A DNA stretch of 64,000 nt from JAQUOA01 sp037443785 (GTDB lineage Bacteria > Bacteroidota > Ignavibacteria > UBA10030 > UBA8401), in contig JBBINR010000003.1 in the NCBI GenBank assembly GCA_037443785.1, forward strand, positions 62,001 through 126,000, in the 5' to 3' direction. Made by a program: the position numbers and the translations under genes. The notes under the pieces were generated by a model, which saw only the letters and a program-made list of their open reading frames with translations, was not told the origin of the DNA and ran no database searches. Shown here piece after piece: positions 51,208 to 60,801 of this stretch. Every line of letters starts with the position of its first letter. The stretch's first letter is position 1.

Positions 51208-51462
51208 CTACTTAATTTTGTTGACAATTTTTGTCAGCTTCGATTTTTGATTCGCCGCTTTATTGGAATGAATAACATTCTTTCCTGCAAGTTTATCAAG
51301 GAGCGAAACAGTTTCTTTCAAAAGCGATGCTGCTTTCGTTTTATCTTTTTCTTCGCGGACTTTCTTGATCATGGTTTTCATTGCCGATTTTTGCTCGGTA
51401 TTCCGCGTTTTTCGGCGTTCCGATGATCGAATTCTTTTAATAGCAGATTTATGCTGTGCCAT
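51208..51462 (-). CDS. rpsT: 30S ribosomal protein S20
   Basis: 84 residues, highly basic. MAQHKSAIKRIRSSERRKTRN and the C-terminal GKNVIHSNKAANQKSKL are the S20 signature. It binds the 5' domain and helix 44 of 16S rRNA early in 30S assembly. Single gene between a terminator and the PPIase operon. Confidence 0.97.
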   Translation of the reverse strand: MAQHKSAIKRIRSSERRKTRNTEQKSAMKTMIKKVREEKDKTKAASLLKETVSLLDKLAGKNVIHSNKAANQKSKLTKIVNKIK

Positions 51463-51524
51463 TGTAACCCTTCAAATATTTTGTTCTAAAATTCTGTAAC
51501 AAATATAAAAAAAAAATCCTTGAT

Positions 51525-52790
51525 TTACAATTTCTTTTCCCAATAAATGTTCTTGCGCATTCCCTCAATCCACGTCTGATAATTTGCATTGAGTTTGAAT
51601 TGCAGCGCTAATTGTTCTAAACGTTTATAGTCTTCCTGTAAACTGATTGGGTGGGCAGGAGATGCCGAACGTACCAGAATAATGTGATATCCATATTTAT
51701 TGGCTACTTGAATCTTTCGCGGCTCTGAAATATCTCCTGGTTTTGCTGATTTAACAAAATCGTCATAGGCAGGATCGAGCTGATCAATTGAGGTTTTCCC
51801 AAGATCGCCGCCGACATCTTTGGTATCGTTGTCTTCTGAGTATTTTCTTGCCAGAACGCCAAAGCTTTCACCTGCGAGTGCCGATGCCCGTATTCTGTTC
51901 AAATGAGCAATTGCTGAATCATCATTTATGGGCAAGACCTGAATGGGGAATAAGATGTGCCGAGTTCGAACGGCATCGCCGCGGCGCTCCACCAACTGAA
52001 TGATATGATACCCAAATTGAGATTTTACAGGCTTTGAAATTTCACCCTCGTTTAATGTAAAGGCAACCTCTTCATATTCTTTGACGAATGAACCACGACG
52101 TGCGAATCCAAGATCGCCTCCTTGCGATGCAGAACCGTCTGATGAGTATCGTTTTGCAAAATCAGGAAAATTTCCGCCGGCCTTAATGCTGTCGGCAATT
52201 ACGAGCGCTTTATTGTAAATTGCTTTCAAAGCTGATGAATCCGGTTTCGGTTCAATATAAATATGACTGAGTTCAAACTCAGCCGGCACGTTTGGAATAC
52301 TGTCTTTATATTGTGTGTAAAATTCTTCGACTTCACGACGGGAAACCGCTACAGCCACTTGCCGCTGTTGTTGGACTTTCTGAACGAGCATCTGTTTGCG
52401 GACCATATCTCTAAATTGGTAATCGCGTTTCATTCTGCTGACGCTCATTCCATACGTTTCTTCAAGCTTTGCCTCGCTTCCGACTTGATAGACCAGCCGC
52501 TGAATTTGTTGCTCCAGCCGCTCCGTCACTTCATCTTCGGTGACGACAATACTGTCTTCGAGCGCTTGTGCCAGAACAAGTTTTTCATTGATCATTCCAT
52601 CAAGCACGCGATCGCGAAATTCAGCGGTATTCGGATCAATCTTATTTTGAATCGCCAATTGCTGAACATTGAAATTCAGATCGGACAAAGTGATAATTTC
52701 TTTATCGACGACGGCAACAATCTTATCTAATGTTGTTTGCGCAAAACTTACCGTTAAGCTAAAAGTGAATAAGAAAATATAGGAACGCAT
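51525..52790 (-). CDS. SurA-like periplasmic chaperone/peptidyl-prolyl isomerase
   Basis: 421 residues: signal peptide (to SFAQT), SurA N-domain (about 20-165, with KIVAVVDKEIITLSDL) and two parvulin (PpiC) domains (about 170-275 and 276-375), each with a typical GGDLG (ASQGGDLGFARRG, KDVGGDLGKTS). It helps fold outer-membrane proteins. The domain order is that of E. coli SurA. Last of three such genes; 3 bases separate it from the middle one. Confidence 0.93.
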   Translation of the reverse strand: MRSYIFLFTFSLTVSFAQTTLDKIVAVVDKEIITLSDLNFNVQQLAIQNKIDPNTAEFRDRVLDGMINEKLVLAQALEDSIVVTEDEVTERLEQQIQRLVYQVGSEAKLEETYGMSVSRMKRDYQFRDMVRKQMLVQKVQQQRQVAVAVSRREVEEFYTQYKDSIPNVPAEFELSHIYIEPKPDSSALKAIYNKALVIADSIKAGGNFPDFAKRYSSDGSASQGGDLGFARRGSFVKEYEEVAFTLNEGEISKPVKSQFGYHIIQLVERRGDAVRTRHILFPIQVLPINDDSAIAHLNRIRASALAGESFGVLARKYSEDNDTKDVGGDLGKTSIDQLDPAYDDFVKSAKPGDISEPRKIQVANKYGYHIILVRSASPAHPISLQEDYKRLEQLALQFKLNANYQTWIEGMRKNIYWEKKL

Positions 52791-52793
52791 GAA

Positions 52794-53678
52794 TTACTCT
52801 CCTCCAGAGGAAGTCGAGTCAGTCGATGATATCATCAATTGAACCGAATGTTTATTGCGAAGCTGTTGAATAAAATTTTGATAGAGTTCCTGCCGCCGCT
52901 CCATTGCCAGTCGATTCCTGATTTCGCCGTCGACCGATGATAATGGTTTGATTGTTCCCTGTTTAAATTGCCCGAGTGATTGCATCACAACATATCCGAT
53001 GCTTGTTTTTATCGGAAACGAAACTTCTTCCATTCCGAGAATGGAAGCAACTTTCCAAAGTTCCGGAGGGTACAATGCTGATTGAAGGAAAAACACCGAA
53101 TCAGAAAATGATAATAGCCCCCGTGTCCCATCACCACGAAGTTCTGAAATACTTTTATTCCATCCAATTGTGCTTAATGCAGAAGCGCGAAATTGAGTTG
53201 CATTTTCATTCTGATTGAAGATTGCAATGGATAGCCGCACCATATCTTCTTTAAGAACATAATCATCAGTGTGGTCTTTGAAGTATTGAGCAATCTCTTG
53301 CGATGAGACGCTGTTTTCGGCAAGCGAATACACTTCTTGTTCAAGAAGTTCTGCGATCGATAATTGTTTCCGTGCATCAGCAACTTTTTGTTGAATACTT
53401 TCGGATGCGTCATATCCCCGCCGCCGCGCTTCCTGGTAGAGCATTTCACTTGTAACCCAACGATTAACAATTTGATGTACTTCGGCATTGGTAAGAGTTT
53501 GGTCGGGATTTGCAAGCGATTGTACCATTTCCATCGTTAAAATTTGGTCGTCGACACTTGCAATAACGCGCCCATGTTGCGGAGAATCACTGCATGACCA
53601 AGCGATCAGAGCACCGAACAAAAAAAAGAAAGGAAAGCGTATGAAACGCTTTCCTTTGCTGTCAAAATAGGGTTTCAT
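52794..53678 (-). CDS. SurA/PrsA-like lipoprotein without a complete isomerase site
   Basis: 294 residues. A lipoprotein signal ends LIAWSCS (Cys at about 29). The SurA-N-like chaperone region follows (VIASVDDQILTMEMV to about 145), then a parvulin-like region (about 150-265) that lacks a GGDLG motif and has GDGTRGLLSF in its place, so isomerase activity is doubtful. It may act as a chaperone only, attached to a membrane. Shares one base with the upstream gene (TAATG). Confidence 0.8.
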   Translation of the reverse strand: MKPYFDSKGKRFIRFPFFFLFGALIAWSCSDSPQHGRVIASVDDQILTMEMVQSLANPDQTLTNAEVHQIVNRWVTSEMLYQEARRRGYDASESIQQKVADARKQLSIAELLEQEVYSLAENSVSSQEIAQYFKDHTDDYVLKEDMVRLSIAIFNQNENATQFRASALSTIGWNKSISELRGDGTRGLLSFSDSVFFLQSALYPPELWKVASILGMEEVSFPIKTSIGYVVMQSLGQFKQGTIKPLSSVDGEIRNRLAMERRQELYQNFIQQLRNKHSVQLMISSTDSTSSGGE

Positions 53679-55780
53679 TATGGCTGTTTTGTCGAGGCTG
53701 CGCCAGCAGGCGATGCGAATGTCTTGCTCAGTCCCTCGGTGTTGATAACAACAGGGTATTTTTTCTTCAAAGATTCATACCACAGTTCTTCAATTCGTTT
53801 TGTTTCATATTCCTGAAATGCGCCGGAAAGTTCTGATTGTGCTTCGTCAAATGTCTTTTCACGCGCAGCATCTTTTTGAATCACTTTGATAAACGAGAAT
53901 CCGCCGTCATTAGGGAAATAACTTGTCGTATCATTTCCATTGCTTTCCCAGGCTCGTTTGGTCAACACATTTGTTGTAACCGGCTGTAATCCCCATACGC
54001 CGCGCTTTTCAACAGTGGCACCGCGTTTATTGTATATCGCTGCCGCCGAATCAAAAGAGATCGGTGTGATTGCGATCTTCAATGTATCGTATTGAACTTT
54101 TTTAGTTTTCTTATTTGTCTTTTTTGCGACAAGCGAATCAATGGTATATCCGGAGATTACCTTTTTAACAACCGTTGCTATGCTGTCATTCAGCACAAAA
54201 ATCTCCTGTACGTTCACTCTGTCCGGCCATGTATATTTGGAATGATTGCTTCCATAAAATACACGAAGGGCAGAATCGGTTGGTGCGACTTTGTTCCAGA
54301 CATTCTCTTGTTCAGCTTTAAACAACAAAATTCCATCCTCGTATTCTTTCATTGTTTGTGCAAAATCCGGGAACGAATTCTCAATCTGATGTGCATAATG
54401 TTCGATGACTAAACTGATGCCGATTTTGTCGACAATTGCCTTAAATGTCGTCGATGTATTGAACGAAAGATTTCTTAATTCTTGATTTATTTTCGCAGCG
54501 GTAATCAATTGCTGGATCGATATTTTTTGTCCGTCAAAAGTATAAATTACTTTAGATCGTACAGCTGCGGTATAAGTACTGTCCCAGGTTGAATCATTTG
54601 TCGTCTTGGAAGTATCTACATTAGTAACAAATGCAGCATATCCCAAAGAATCTTGCATGAAACCGTATTGCTTTTTAATCTTCTCGACCATTAAATCATA
54701 ATCATGTTGAAAACGGTATCGTTGGTATTCCGATTTCAAATCTTGTTCAAGATCTTTGAATTGCTGAACTCCCTGCGCGTCAAACCGCTTAACAAGATGT
54801 AAGCCAAATTGTGTTTTAACGATAGTTGATACGTCACCGTCTTTCATTCTAAAAATTACATCGTCAAATTCACGAACAGTTCTGCCGCGATCAATGTATC
54901 CAAGATCTCCACCGCGGGGTGAGCTGTATGTGTCATCGGAATTTCTCATTGCGAGATCGGCAAACGCAGCACCTTTCATTACGGAATCACGGACAGCGAG
55001 TAACGCTTGCGCCGCTTTTACACTGTCGTCCGCATTTGCGTTGGGTGCAAGTCGTTTCATAATGTGGCTGACGTGAACGGCTTTTTGGTTCGTCTGCATA
55101 TCGGTCAGTTTTATGATGTGGTATCCGAATTGCGTGCGAGTTGGAGTATGTGAAAACTCTCCAACTTTCATTGAATAGACAGCATCTTCAAATTCCGGAA
55201 CCATCATCCCGCCGGAAAAATAATAGAGATCACCTTTGTTGTATTGAGCGGAAGGGTCCTGCGAATTATTGACCGCGAGTTTTTCAAACGGGATTCCAGC
55301 GGAGAGCGAATCGATAATTTTTTTTGCGGTGGTGAAAGCGGCCAGGGTATCTGCTGGAGCTGCATTTGGTTGCAATCGGATAAGAATATGACTGGCGCGG
55401 ACTTCTTTCAATTTTCTCTGATATAATCGTTCAAGTGCAGGCTTTGTGATTTCTTTCTCAATCATGTATGAAACGGCAAGGTTTTTTCGATAGTCATTAA
55501 GTTCATTGACAAGTTCATGATCTTTATCGTAGCCTGCCGCTTTTGCTTCTTTCACTTTTAGGCGAAATTTTGTGTACAAATCAAGGAACTTTTGACGATC
55601 TTCAATCGAAGTTTTTTGTGCAGCTTCACGTCCGCCATTATTTTTTGCAAAGGTTTGTTCAAACTCTTCCACAGAAATTTTCTCGCCTCCAATATCGGCA
55701 ACAAACGCTCCGCCGCAACCAATTCCATCAATGGCAAGAAGAAAAATTACTACTGCAGTTATCATTGTTGAAAAACGCAT
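53678..55780 (-). CDS. Large parvulin-type peptidyl-prolyl isomerase
   Basis: 700 residues. A lipoprotein-like signal (MRFSTMITAVVIFLLAIDGIGC; Cys about 22), an N-terminal chaperone region, two parvulin domains (about 130-235 with YNKGDLYYFSGG, and 238-345 with PRGGDLGYIDRG), then a long C-terminal chaperone or helical part (350-690). It folds envelope proteins. First gene of the three; the set is a dedicated outer-membrane folding operon. The 187-base gap before it to the CPXCG gene must hold divergent promoters. Confidence 0.9.
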   Translation of the reverse strand: MRFSTMITAVVIFLLAIDGIGCGGAFVADIGGEKISVEEFEQTFAKNNGGREAAQKTSIEDRQKFLDLYTKFRLKVKEAKAAGYDKDHELVNELNDYRKNLAVSYMIEKEITKPALERLYQRKLKEVRASHILIRLQPNAAPADTLAAFTTAKKIIDSLSAGIPFEKLAVNNSQDPSAQYNKGDLYYFSGGMMVPEFEDAVYSMKVGEFSHTPTRTQFGYHIIKLTDMQTNQKAVHVSHIMKRLAPNANADDSVKAAQALLAVRDSVMKGAAFADLAMRNSDDTYSSPRGGDLGYIDRGRTVREFDDVIFRMKDGDVSTIVKTQFGLHLVKRFDAQGVQQFKDLEQDLKSEYQRYRFQHDYDLMVEKIKKQYGFMQDSLGYAAFVTNVDTSKTTNDSTWDSTYTAAVRSKVIYTFDGQKISIQQLITAAKINQELRNLSFNTSTTFKAIVDKIGISLVIEHYAHQIENSFPDFAQTMKEYEDGILLFKAEQENVWNKVAPTDSALRVFYGSNHSKYTWPDRVNVQEIFVLNDSIATVVKKVISGYTIDSLVAKKTNKKTKKVQYDTLKIAITPISFDSAAAIYNKRGATVEKRGVWGLQPVTTNVLTKRAWESNGNDTTSYFPNDGGFSFIKVIQKDAAREKTFDEAQSELSGAFQEYETKRIEELWYESLKKKYPVVINTEGLSKTFASPAGAASTKQP

Positions 55781-55967
55781 ACCGCAAGTCTCCTCATTAT
55801 GATTACAAAATTGCTGATTAGAAATCGTTGTAAGTGTATAAAAATAATGAAATTAGCAGATACAAGCAATGAAAGATATCCGCTAAATTCAAACAATCCA
55901 CGTATTTGACGAATAAAAAGGCACGATCGTTCCATTAATTGGTATTTGCAAAACGGTTCAGTATTTT

Positions 55968-56156
55968 ATGGATATGGACGGATTTGCAACATTCACTTGT
56001 GCGTATTGCGGTGAAGAAAATGAAATTTTTGTTGAGCCCGAAGGCGGAACAAACCAGTTGCTCACGGAAGATTGCTCTGTCTGCTGCCGTCCGAATGTTC
56101 TCCACATTCGTGTTGTTGGAGATGAAATCGTGATAGAAACTGAATTTGAAGGATAA
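55968..56156 (+). CDS. CPXCG-motif cysteine-rich protein
   Basis: 62 residues. FTCAYCGEENEI and DCSVCCRPN give two cysteine knuckles for one zinc, matching the CPXCG family with TCxYCG in place of CPxCG. The acidic C-terminus (VIETEFEG) is usual. Function unknown. A second frame at 55939 is out of phase. Three bases before the DinB gene. Confidence 0.85.
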   Translation: MDMDGFATFTCAYCGEENEIFVEPEGGTNQLLTEDCSVCCRPNVLHIRVVGDEIVIETEFEG

Positions 56157-56159
56157 ACT

Positions 56160-56645
56160 ATGACCGTTGCTCAATTCCATCAATATGCCGTCGAAATTTT
56201 ACAACCAACCGAATCATTATTTCTTTTTGTGCCTGAGGATAAAAAAGATTGGCAGCCAGTTGAAGGAGCATTTACCGCGGGACAGTTGATGCTCCATATG
56301 GCCGAAGCCCTGCGCTTCAACGCTAATGGAATTCAAAAGAACGAATGGGCTGTTCCTTCGATGCGTCATATTTTCGTTGCGAATAGAAAAACTTCAAGCG
56401 CAACAGTCCAAGAAGCATTGAGTACATATCGTGAGTCGTCAAAATTATTTTTAGATATTTTCGCATCGATGGATAACGAAGAATTTCAACATGGCGAGGT
56501 GGATTCCATTCAAATGGGAAAGGTGCAGAAATGGAGAATATCGCTATTTGCACTTGACCATCATTTGAACCATAAAGCGGAATTGTTTATGTATTTAAAA
56601 TTGATGGGAGTGAAAGTCGGTACAAAAGAATTATATCAAGGATGA
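56160..56645 (+). CDS. DinB-family metal-binding protein
   Basis: 161 residues, four-helix DinB fold. LMLHMAEAL gives the first metal His and the pair in DHHLNHKAELFMYL the others, in the usual places. Members act in thiol transfer with bacillithiol or glutathione-like cofactors or are of unknown role. Follows the CPXCG gene by three bases. Confidence 0.85.
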   Translation: MTVAQFHQYAVEILQPTESLFLFVPEDKKDWQPVEGAFTAGQLMLHMAEALRFNANGIQKNEWAVPSMRHIFVANRKTSSATVQEALSTYRESSKLFLDIFASMDNEEFQHGEVDSIQMGKVQKWRISLFALDHHLNHKAELFMYLKLMGVKVGTKELYQG

Positions 56646-56670
56646 TATGCCATTCAATTAAGAATTTCTA

Positions 56671-57435
56671 TTACACCGCTTTTTGAAGTGTTCGTACCGC
56701 AAGAACGAACATCAATCCTGAAAAAAACAAGAAGCCAAACGTTTCTTTTACTATCATTGAAAAATTTCCAACACCGATTGTAAGGTATCGAAGAATATCA
56801 GTATGCCATGTCACCGGATTGAATGATGCAATCACTTGAATCCAATGAGGAACAGAATCCAGCGGATAAAACATACTGCTGACGAACATCAAAACAAAGT
56901 AAGCAACATTGATGAATGTGTTGAACGCATCGCTGCGACGGATGATAAAAGCACCGATGGCAAGGATAAAAAACCATCCGCTGATTCCCATGATGACCGC
57001 AGCGATTGTTAACGGCAACAATACGATTTTTATATGAATATGAAGAATAAATATTGCGGCGCCTAATGTTAACAATGCCTGCACAACGGACATGATGCAT
57101 TGAAAGAGAACTTTTCCAAACAGATATTCACCTCGCGTCATTGGATACGTAAGAAATTCATAAAAAATTCCCGTTTCACGGTCATGGAAGAAAGCGTATG
57201 ACTGATTGATGGCACTTCCGAAACACGACATGGCAAGAACGCCGGCGAGAAAAAATTCATTATAACTAACTGCCGTCCCTTTTATGATCACACCAATTCC
57301 AACGGCTTTATCGAGCCCAACGCCAAACATTAATAGATAGAGCAAGGGAACAGCCATATCGAAAAAGAGCCACATTAAGCTGGTCGTTCTGATCAATGCA
57401 TCACGATATACAACAGCTAAACTGTTCTGCATCAT
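56671..57435 (-). CDS. ABC-2 type transporter permease
   Basis: 254 residues, six membrane helices. FFLAGVLAMSCFGSAINQSY and the ETGIFYEFLTYPMTRGEYLFGK segment (coupling helix), plus FVSSMFYPLDSVP, are typical of ABC-2 exporters of drug, lipid or glycan type. Overlaps the ATPase gene by four bases. The product exported cannot be told. Confidence 0.92.
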   Translation of the reverse strand: MMQNSLAVVYRDALIRTTSLMWLFFDMAVPLLYLLMFGVGLDKAVGIGVIIKGTAVSYNEFFLAGVLAMSCFGSAINQSYAFFHDRETGIFYEFLTYPMTRGEYLFGKVLFQCIMSVVQALLTLGAAIFILHIHIKIVLLPLTIAAVIMGISGWFFILAIGAFIIRRSDAFNTFINVAYFVLMFVSSMFYPLDSVPHWIQVIASFNPVTWHTDILRYLTIGVGNFSMIVKETFGFLFFSGLMFVLAVRTLQKAV

Positions 57436-58385
57436 ACCAAAGCTCCTTTTTTTTCGTCGATCAAGTGAACAAATACATCTTCAAGCGACGCGGTTGATAT
57501 TTCGAAGTGGACGAGCGAGCCGGACGATTGAGCCACACTCAATGCTCGTAATGCCGCTTCATGTTCACGAACCGACATATCAATTGCGGATCTTTCGACA
57601 GTTATTTGCAGCGGTTGAATTTGGAGTAATTCTTGTTCCAACTGTTTTGATACCTCTTTAAATTTAAGCGAGAGATAAAAAATCTGCAGTCCCATCTTCT
57701 TTACATCGTTGGTCGTACCGCTGGCAATAATTTTTCCATGATTGAGAATTGTAATTGCATCGCATAATTCTTCAGCTTCTTCAAGCATGTGAGTCGTCAA
57801 GACGATTGTACGCCCAAGCCGTGCTTCCTCTTTGATGGCGGTTATCGTCGCTCGTTTGTTGAACGTGTCCATTCCCGTCGTTGCTTCGTCAAGAAAAATG
57901 ATCGACTTCGTAGTAAAAAACATTTTAGCAACTTGCAAACGGCGCTTCATTCCGCCGCTGAGATCCATGGCCTGTTGAGAGAGAACATCTTGTAATCCGA
58001 ATAATTCAATGGCACGGCCGGCTCTGACTTCGATCTCTTTTTTTGTCATTCCGTGAAATTTTCCAAACGTCACAAAATTATTTTTGACGGAAAGGAATTC
58101 ATCGACAGAATTTTCCTGCAGCACGACACAAATATTTTTTCGCACCTGGAGGGGTTGGGATCGGATATCGAAACCATTCACGGTTACCGTGCCGGAAGTT
58201 GGCTCCGTCAGTGTGGTAAGTATTTTTATTGTTGTTGATTTCCCCGCTCCGTTCGGTCCAAGCAATCCGTAAATCTGACCTGATTGAACATCAAACGAGA
58301 TATCGTCAATAGCGCGTATGGGAAGCCCCTTTTTGGGGCGGTATTCTTTGACAAGATGTTGAATGGAAATTGCAGGGGTATTCAT
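57432..58385 (-). CDS. ABC transporter ATP-binding protein
   Basis: 317 residues. Walker A GPNGAGKST, Q-loop VVLQENS, signature LSGGMKRRL, Walker B IIFLDEATTGMD and the H-loop TTHMLEEAEELCD. The Q-loop and daunorubicin-resistance-like C-terminal region (230-310) place it in the DrrA/CcmA group. It powers the ABC-2 permease that follows. Confidence 0.95.
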   Translation of the reverse strand: MNTPAISIQHLVKEYRPKKGLPIRAIDDISFDVQSGQIYGLLGPNGAGKSTTIKILTTLTEPTSGTVTVNGFDIRSQPLQVRKNICVVLQENSVDEFLSVKNNFVTFGKFHGMTKKEIEVRAGRAIELFGLQDVLSQQAMDLSGGMKRRLQVAKMFFTTKSIIFLDEATTGMDTFNKRATITAIKEEARLGRTIVLTTHMLEEAEELCDAITILNHGKIIASGTTNDVKKMGLQIFYLSLKFKEVSKQLEQELLQIQPLQITVERSAIDMSVREHEAALRALSVAQSSGSLVHFEISTASLEDVFVHLIDEKKGALV

Positions 58386-58411
58386 ACGGTCAAGATAGGG
58401 AAAATATTTTT

Positions 58412-58990
58412 TTATTCCGACTGAAGAGTATCGAACAGATCTGTAAATTGTTTAATAATTGCAGCCGTCGCACCCCATACGGGTTCTTTCCAAACATCGT
58501 AGAAAAAAACTTCTCTTCGAACTCCGCGAAGCTCCCGCATTTCAGATCTGCGCAATGATCTATCAAAAAATTTGTCAAGGGGGATGCAAAGAATTTCTGC
58601 GACTTCTGTATTGCTGGTTGTTAATGAGGGAAGAGTCTCAATATATCCCACGAAGGGAGTTACGACGAAACCGGTAGGAATACGAATATCATCCAGCGAT
58701 CCCAGAATTTTTATGAATGACTGCTGTAAGCCTATTTCTTCTTCAGTTTCGCGCAGTGCAGCGATGAGCGATGATTCGTCACTTTCATCGACCATTCCGC
58801 CGGGAAAAGAAATCTGTCCTTTATGGTGTTCTACCTCATCAGTTCGTTTGGTCAGGAGAAGTGAGTATGTCCCTTGCTCCTGAATGATCGGCACCAATAC
58901 TGCCGCCGAAGCATAACCGTGCGTGTTCATCGTTTTTCGTTCGCGATGTGCAAGGACTTTTTTTATTGTCGAAATTGAAAGGTTCATCAA
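58412..58990 (-). CDS. NUDIX hydrolase (CoA pyrophosphatase-like)
   Basis: 192 residues. NUDIX box GGMVDESDESSLIAALRETE followed by EEIGL, with the VEHHKGQISFPGG lead that marks the CoA pyrophosphatase (NudL/YeaB) group. It hydrolyses CoA or acyl-CoA to 3',5'-ADP and phosphopantetheine. Overlaps the dehydrogenase gene by four bases. Confidence 0.9.
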   Translation of the reverse strand: MMNLSISTIKKVLAHRERKTMNTHGYASAAVLVPIIQEQGTYSLLLTKRTDEVEHHKGQISFPGGMVDESDESSLIAALRETEEEIGLQQSFIKILGSLDDIRIPTGFVVTPFVGYIETLPSLTTSNTEVAEILCIPLDKFFDRSLRRSEMRELRGVRREVFFYDVWKEPVWGATAAIIKQFTDLFDTLQSE

Positions 58991-60222
58991 AACCTACTGG
59001 CATCTCTGCCAAAAAGAAACGTTTTCATCCAATCGAATATCACAAGGACTTTGTTTTTAAAACTCACAAGCTTTGTCAAATACGCTGACCGCCAAAAAAT
59101 AAACGTCGAGAATCCTTTTCCTTTTACTTGCGGAAGATTTGCAAGAGCTTTATTGCTTCCAATATACGCAAGCATTCCTTTATTGGTGAAGACAAAATTT
59201 TTTACCTGTTTCCCTTGTGCCTTACGATTCAACGATTTCGACAGATAATGCCCTTGTTGTTGGGCAACTTGGGCAACGGCCGGAAGATTTTCGCCGTCAA
59301 TTGCTGCGCAATCTCCTAAAGCATAGATAAATGGAAATCCTTTTACCCTCAATTGTTCATCGGTAAGAACTCGTCCTGCACGGTCTTTTTCAAACGATAA
59401 GTTGTTTACAAATGCATTCGGAGTATTTCCCGTTGACCATACGAGCATTCCATACGGTACTTGCGAACCATCTTTTAAGATCAATTCCTTTTCTTCAACT
59501 CGTTCCACTTGAGATTTCAAACGGACGGAGATTTTTTGCCGCTTGAAAATTTTTAGCGTGTATTCACTCAACGTTGCATCAAATGTATTCAGAATGGTAT
59601 TTCCCGCTTCGAATAATGTGATGGCAACATCGGGAATACAGGATCGATATGACTCGGCGAGATCTTCCGTCAAAAAATCGTGAAGCTCTGCCGCAAATTC
59701 AACACCGGTCGGTCCGCCGCCGACAATAACAAAGTGCAGAAGCCGTTTTTGCTCTTCAGGTTTAATTCCGGGAGAGCTTGCTCGCTCAAAATTTTCGATG
59801 ATGCGTTGTCTGATTGCACGTGCATCGGATAATTCTTTGAGCAGCATTCCGTATTGTGAAACTCCTTCAATGCCAAATGTGTTGCTCGTTGCGCCGACAC
59901 CAATCACTAAAAAGTCAAACGAAATTTGAAATTCATTTCCATCCAGTGCATTCTTGCAGAAAAGATTTTTTTTCTCAACATCAAGAGAAATGCCCAATGC
60001 ATTGTAATACGTGCTATATTCTTTTGCACTTCGAATGGGTTCTATGATTGAACGGAATTCTATTGTACCAACTGTCGTGCTGGGAAGAAGGGGAGTAAAA
60101 ATAAAATGATTACGAGGGCTTACAATCACGACATCGTACAAGCTCGTATTGATTCCTTTTAATGTACTAAATGATGCGAACCCGCTTCCCAAAATGATAA
60201 GTTTTTGTTTTAATTTTTTCAT
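58987..60222 (-). CDS. Type II NADH:quinone oxidoreductase-like flavoprotein
   Basis: 411 residues, two Rossmann units: LIILGSGFASFSTL (FAD) and FVIVGGGPTGVEFAAEL (NAD). FTPLLPSTTVGTIEFRSI, YALGDCAAI and the C-terminal DWMKTFLFGRD membrane helix are NDH-2 features. It passes electrons from NADH to quinone without pumping, and could feed the quinol-type NO reductase at the left end (inference). The FAD loop GxGFAS is slightly unusual (GxGFAG usual). Confidence 0.9.
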   Translation of the reverse strand: MKKLKQKLIILGSGFASFSTLKGINTSLYDVVIVSPRNHFIFTPLLPSTTVGTIEFRSIIEPIRSAKEYSTYYNALGISLDVEKKNLFCKNALDGNEFQISFDFLVIGVGATSNTFGIEGVSQYGMLLKELSDARAIRQRIIENFERASSPGIKPEEQKRLLHFVIVGGGPTGVEFAAELHDFLTEDLAESYRSCIPDVAITLFEAGNTILNTFDATLSEYTLKIFKRQKISVRLKSQVERVEEKELILKDGSQVPYGMLVWSTGNTPNAFVNNLSFEKDRAGRVLTDEQLRVKGFPFIYALGDCAAIDGENLPAVAQVAQQQGHYLSKSLNRKAQGKQVKNFVFTNKGMLAYIGSNKALANLPQVKGKGFSTFIFWRSAYLTKLVSFKNKVLVIFDWMKTFLFGRDASRF

Positions 60223-60390
60223 TTTATCCTAACCTTAAAAATCAGATAAATTTATCTATAAAATACAAAAAAATTAATACCTGGGTTGAAAATAACACGT
60301 TTTGGAGTAAGTATGCCGTTAAACCTTCATTTATTTTTTTTGTCAAAGAGTGGCATGACCAAATTCATTCAAGAAATAAGGGTGGGTAGC

Positions 60391-60765
60391 ATGAAGCATT
60401 TTGTTAAAATTTTGGTGAGTTTACTTATTGTTTTGTTTATTTCAACAGCAGCAATGGCGCAGCCTGGAAGAGGAAACAGGGCAGAAATGGAAACAAACCG
60501 GATCAAAGAAAAAGTAGGATTGACTGACGAGCAGACAAAAAGCGTTCGAACGATATTGAAGCAACGAAGCGAAGCGATGAGAAAAGAATTTGAAGTGCAT
60601 GAAGGAGACCGCAGTGCGATACGAGAGGCGATGCAAAAGAATATGCAAAAATCGGATTCCACAATAGAAAAATTATTGACCGCCGATCAGAAAAAGAAAT
60701 TCGAATTGTATAAAAAAGAACGGGACGAGGAAATTCGTAATCGAATGAAAGAACGACAACGATAA
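60391..60765 (+). CDS. Spy/CpxP-like periplasmic protein
   Basis: 124 residues from ATG 60391 (ribosome site AAGGGTGG). Signal peptide to AMAQ, then charged helices (GLTDEQTKSVRTILKQRSEA, LLTADQKKKFELYKKERDE) like Spy and other LTxxQ-type chaperones. It may bind unfolded proteins in the periplasm. The 168-base gap before it holds an AT-rich promoter region. Confidence 0.75.
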   Translation: MKHFVKILVSLLIVLFISTAAMAQPGRGNRAEMETNRIKEKVGLTDEQTKSVRTILKQRSEAMRKEFEVHEGDRSAIREAMQKNMQKSDSTIEKLLTADQKKKFELYKKERDEEIRNRMKERQR

Positions 60766-60801
60766 CAAATTTTCTCAAACACAATATAAAGGGACAGCAG
60801 T

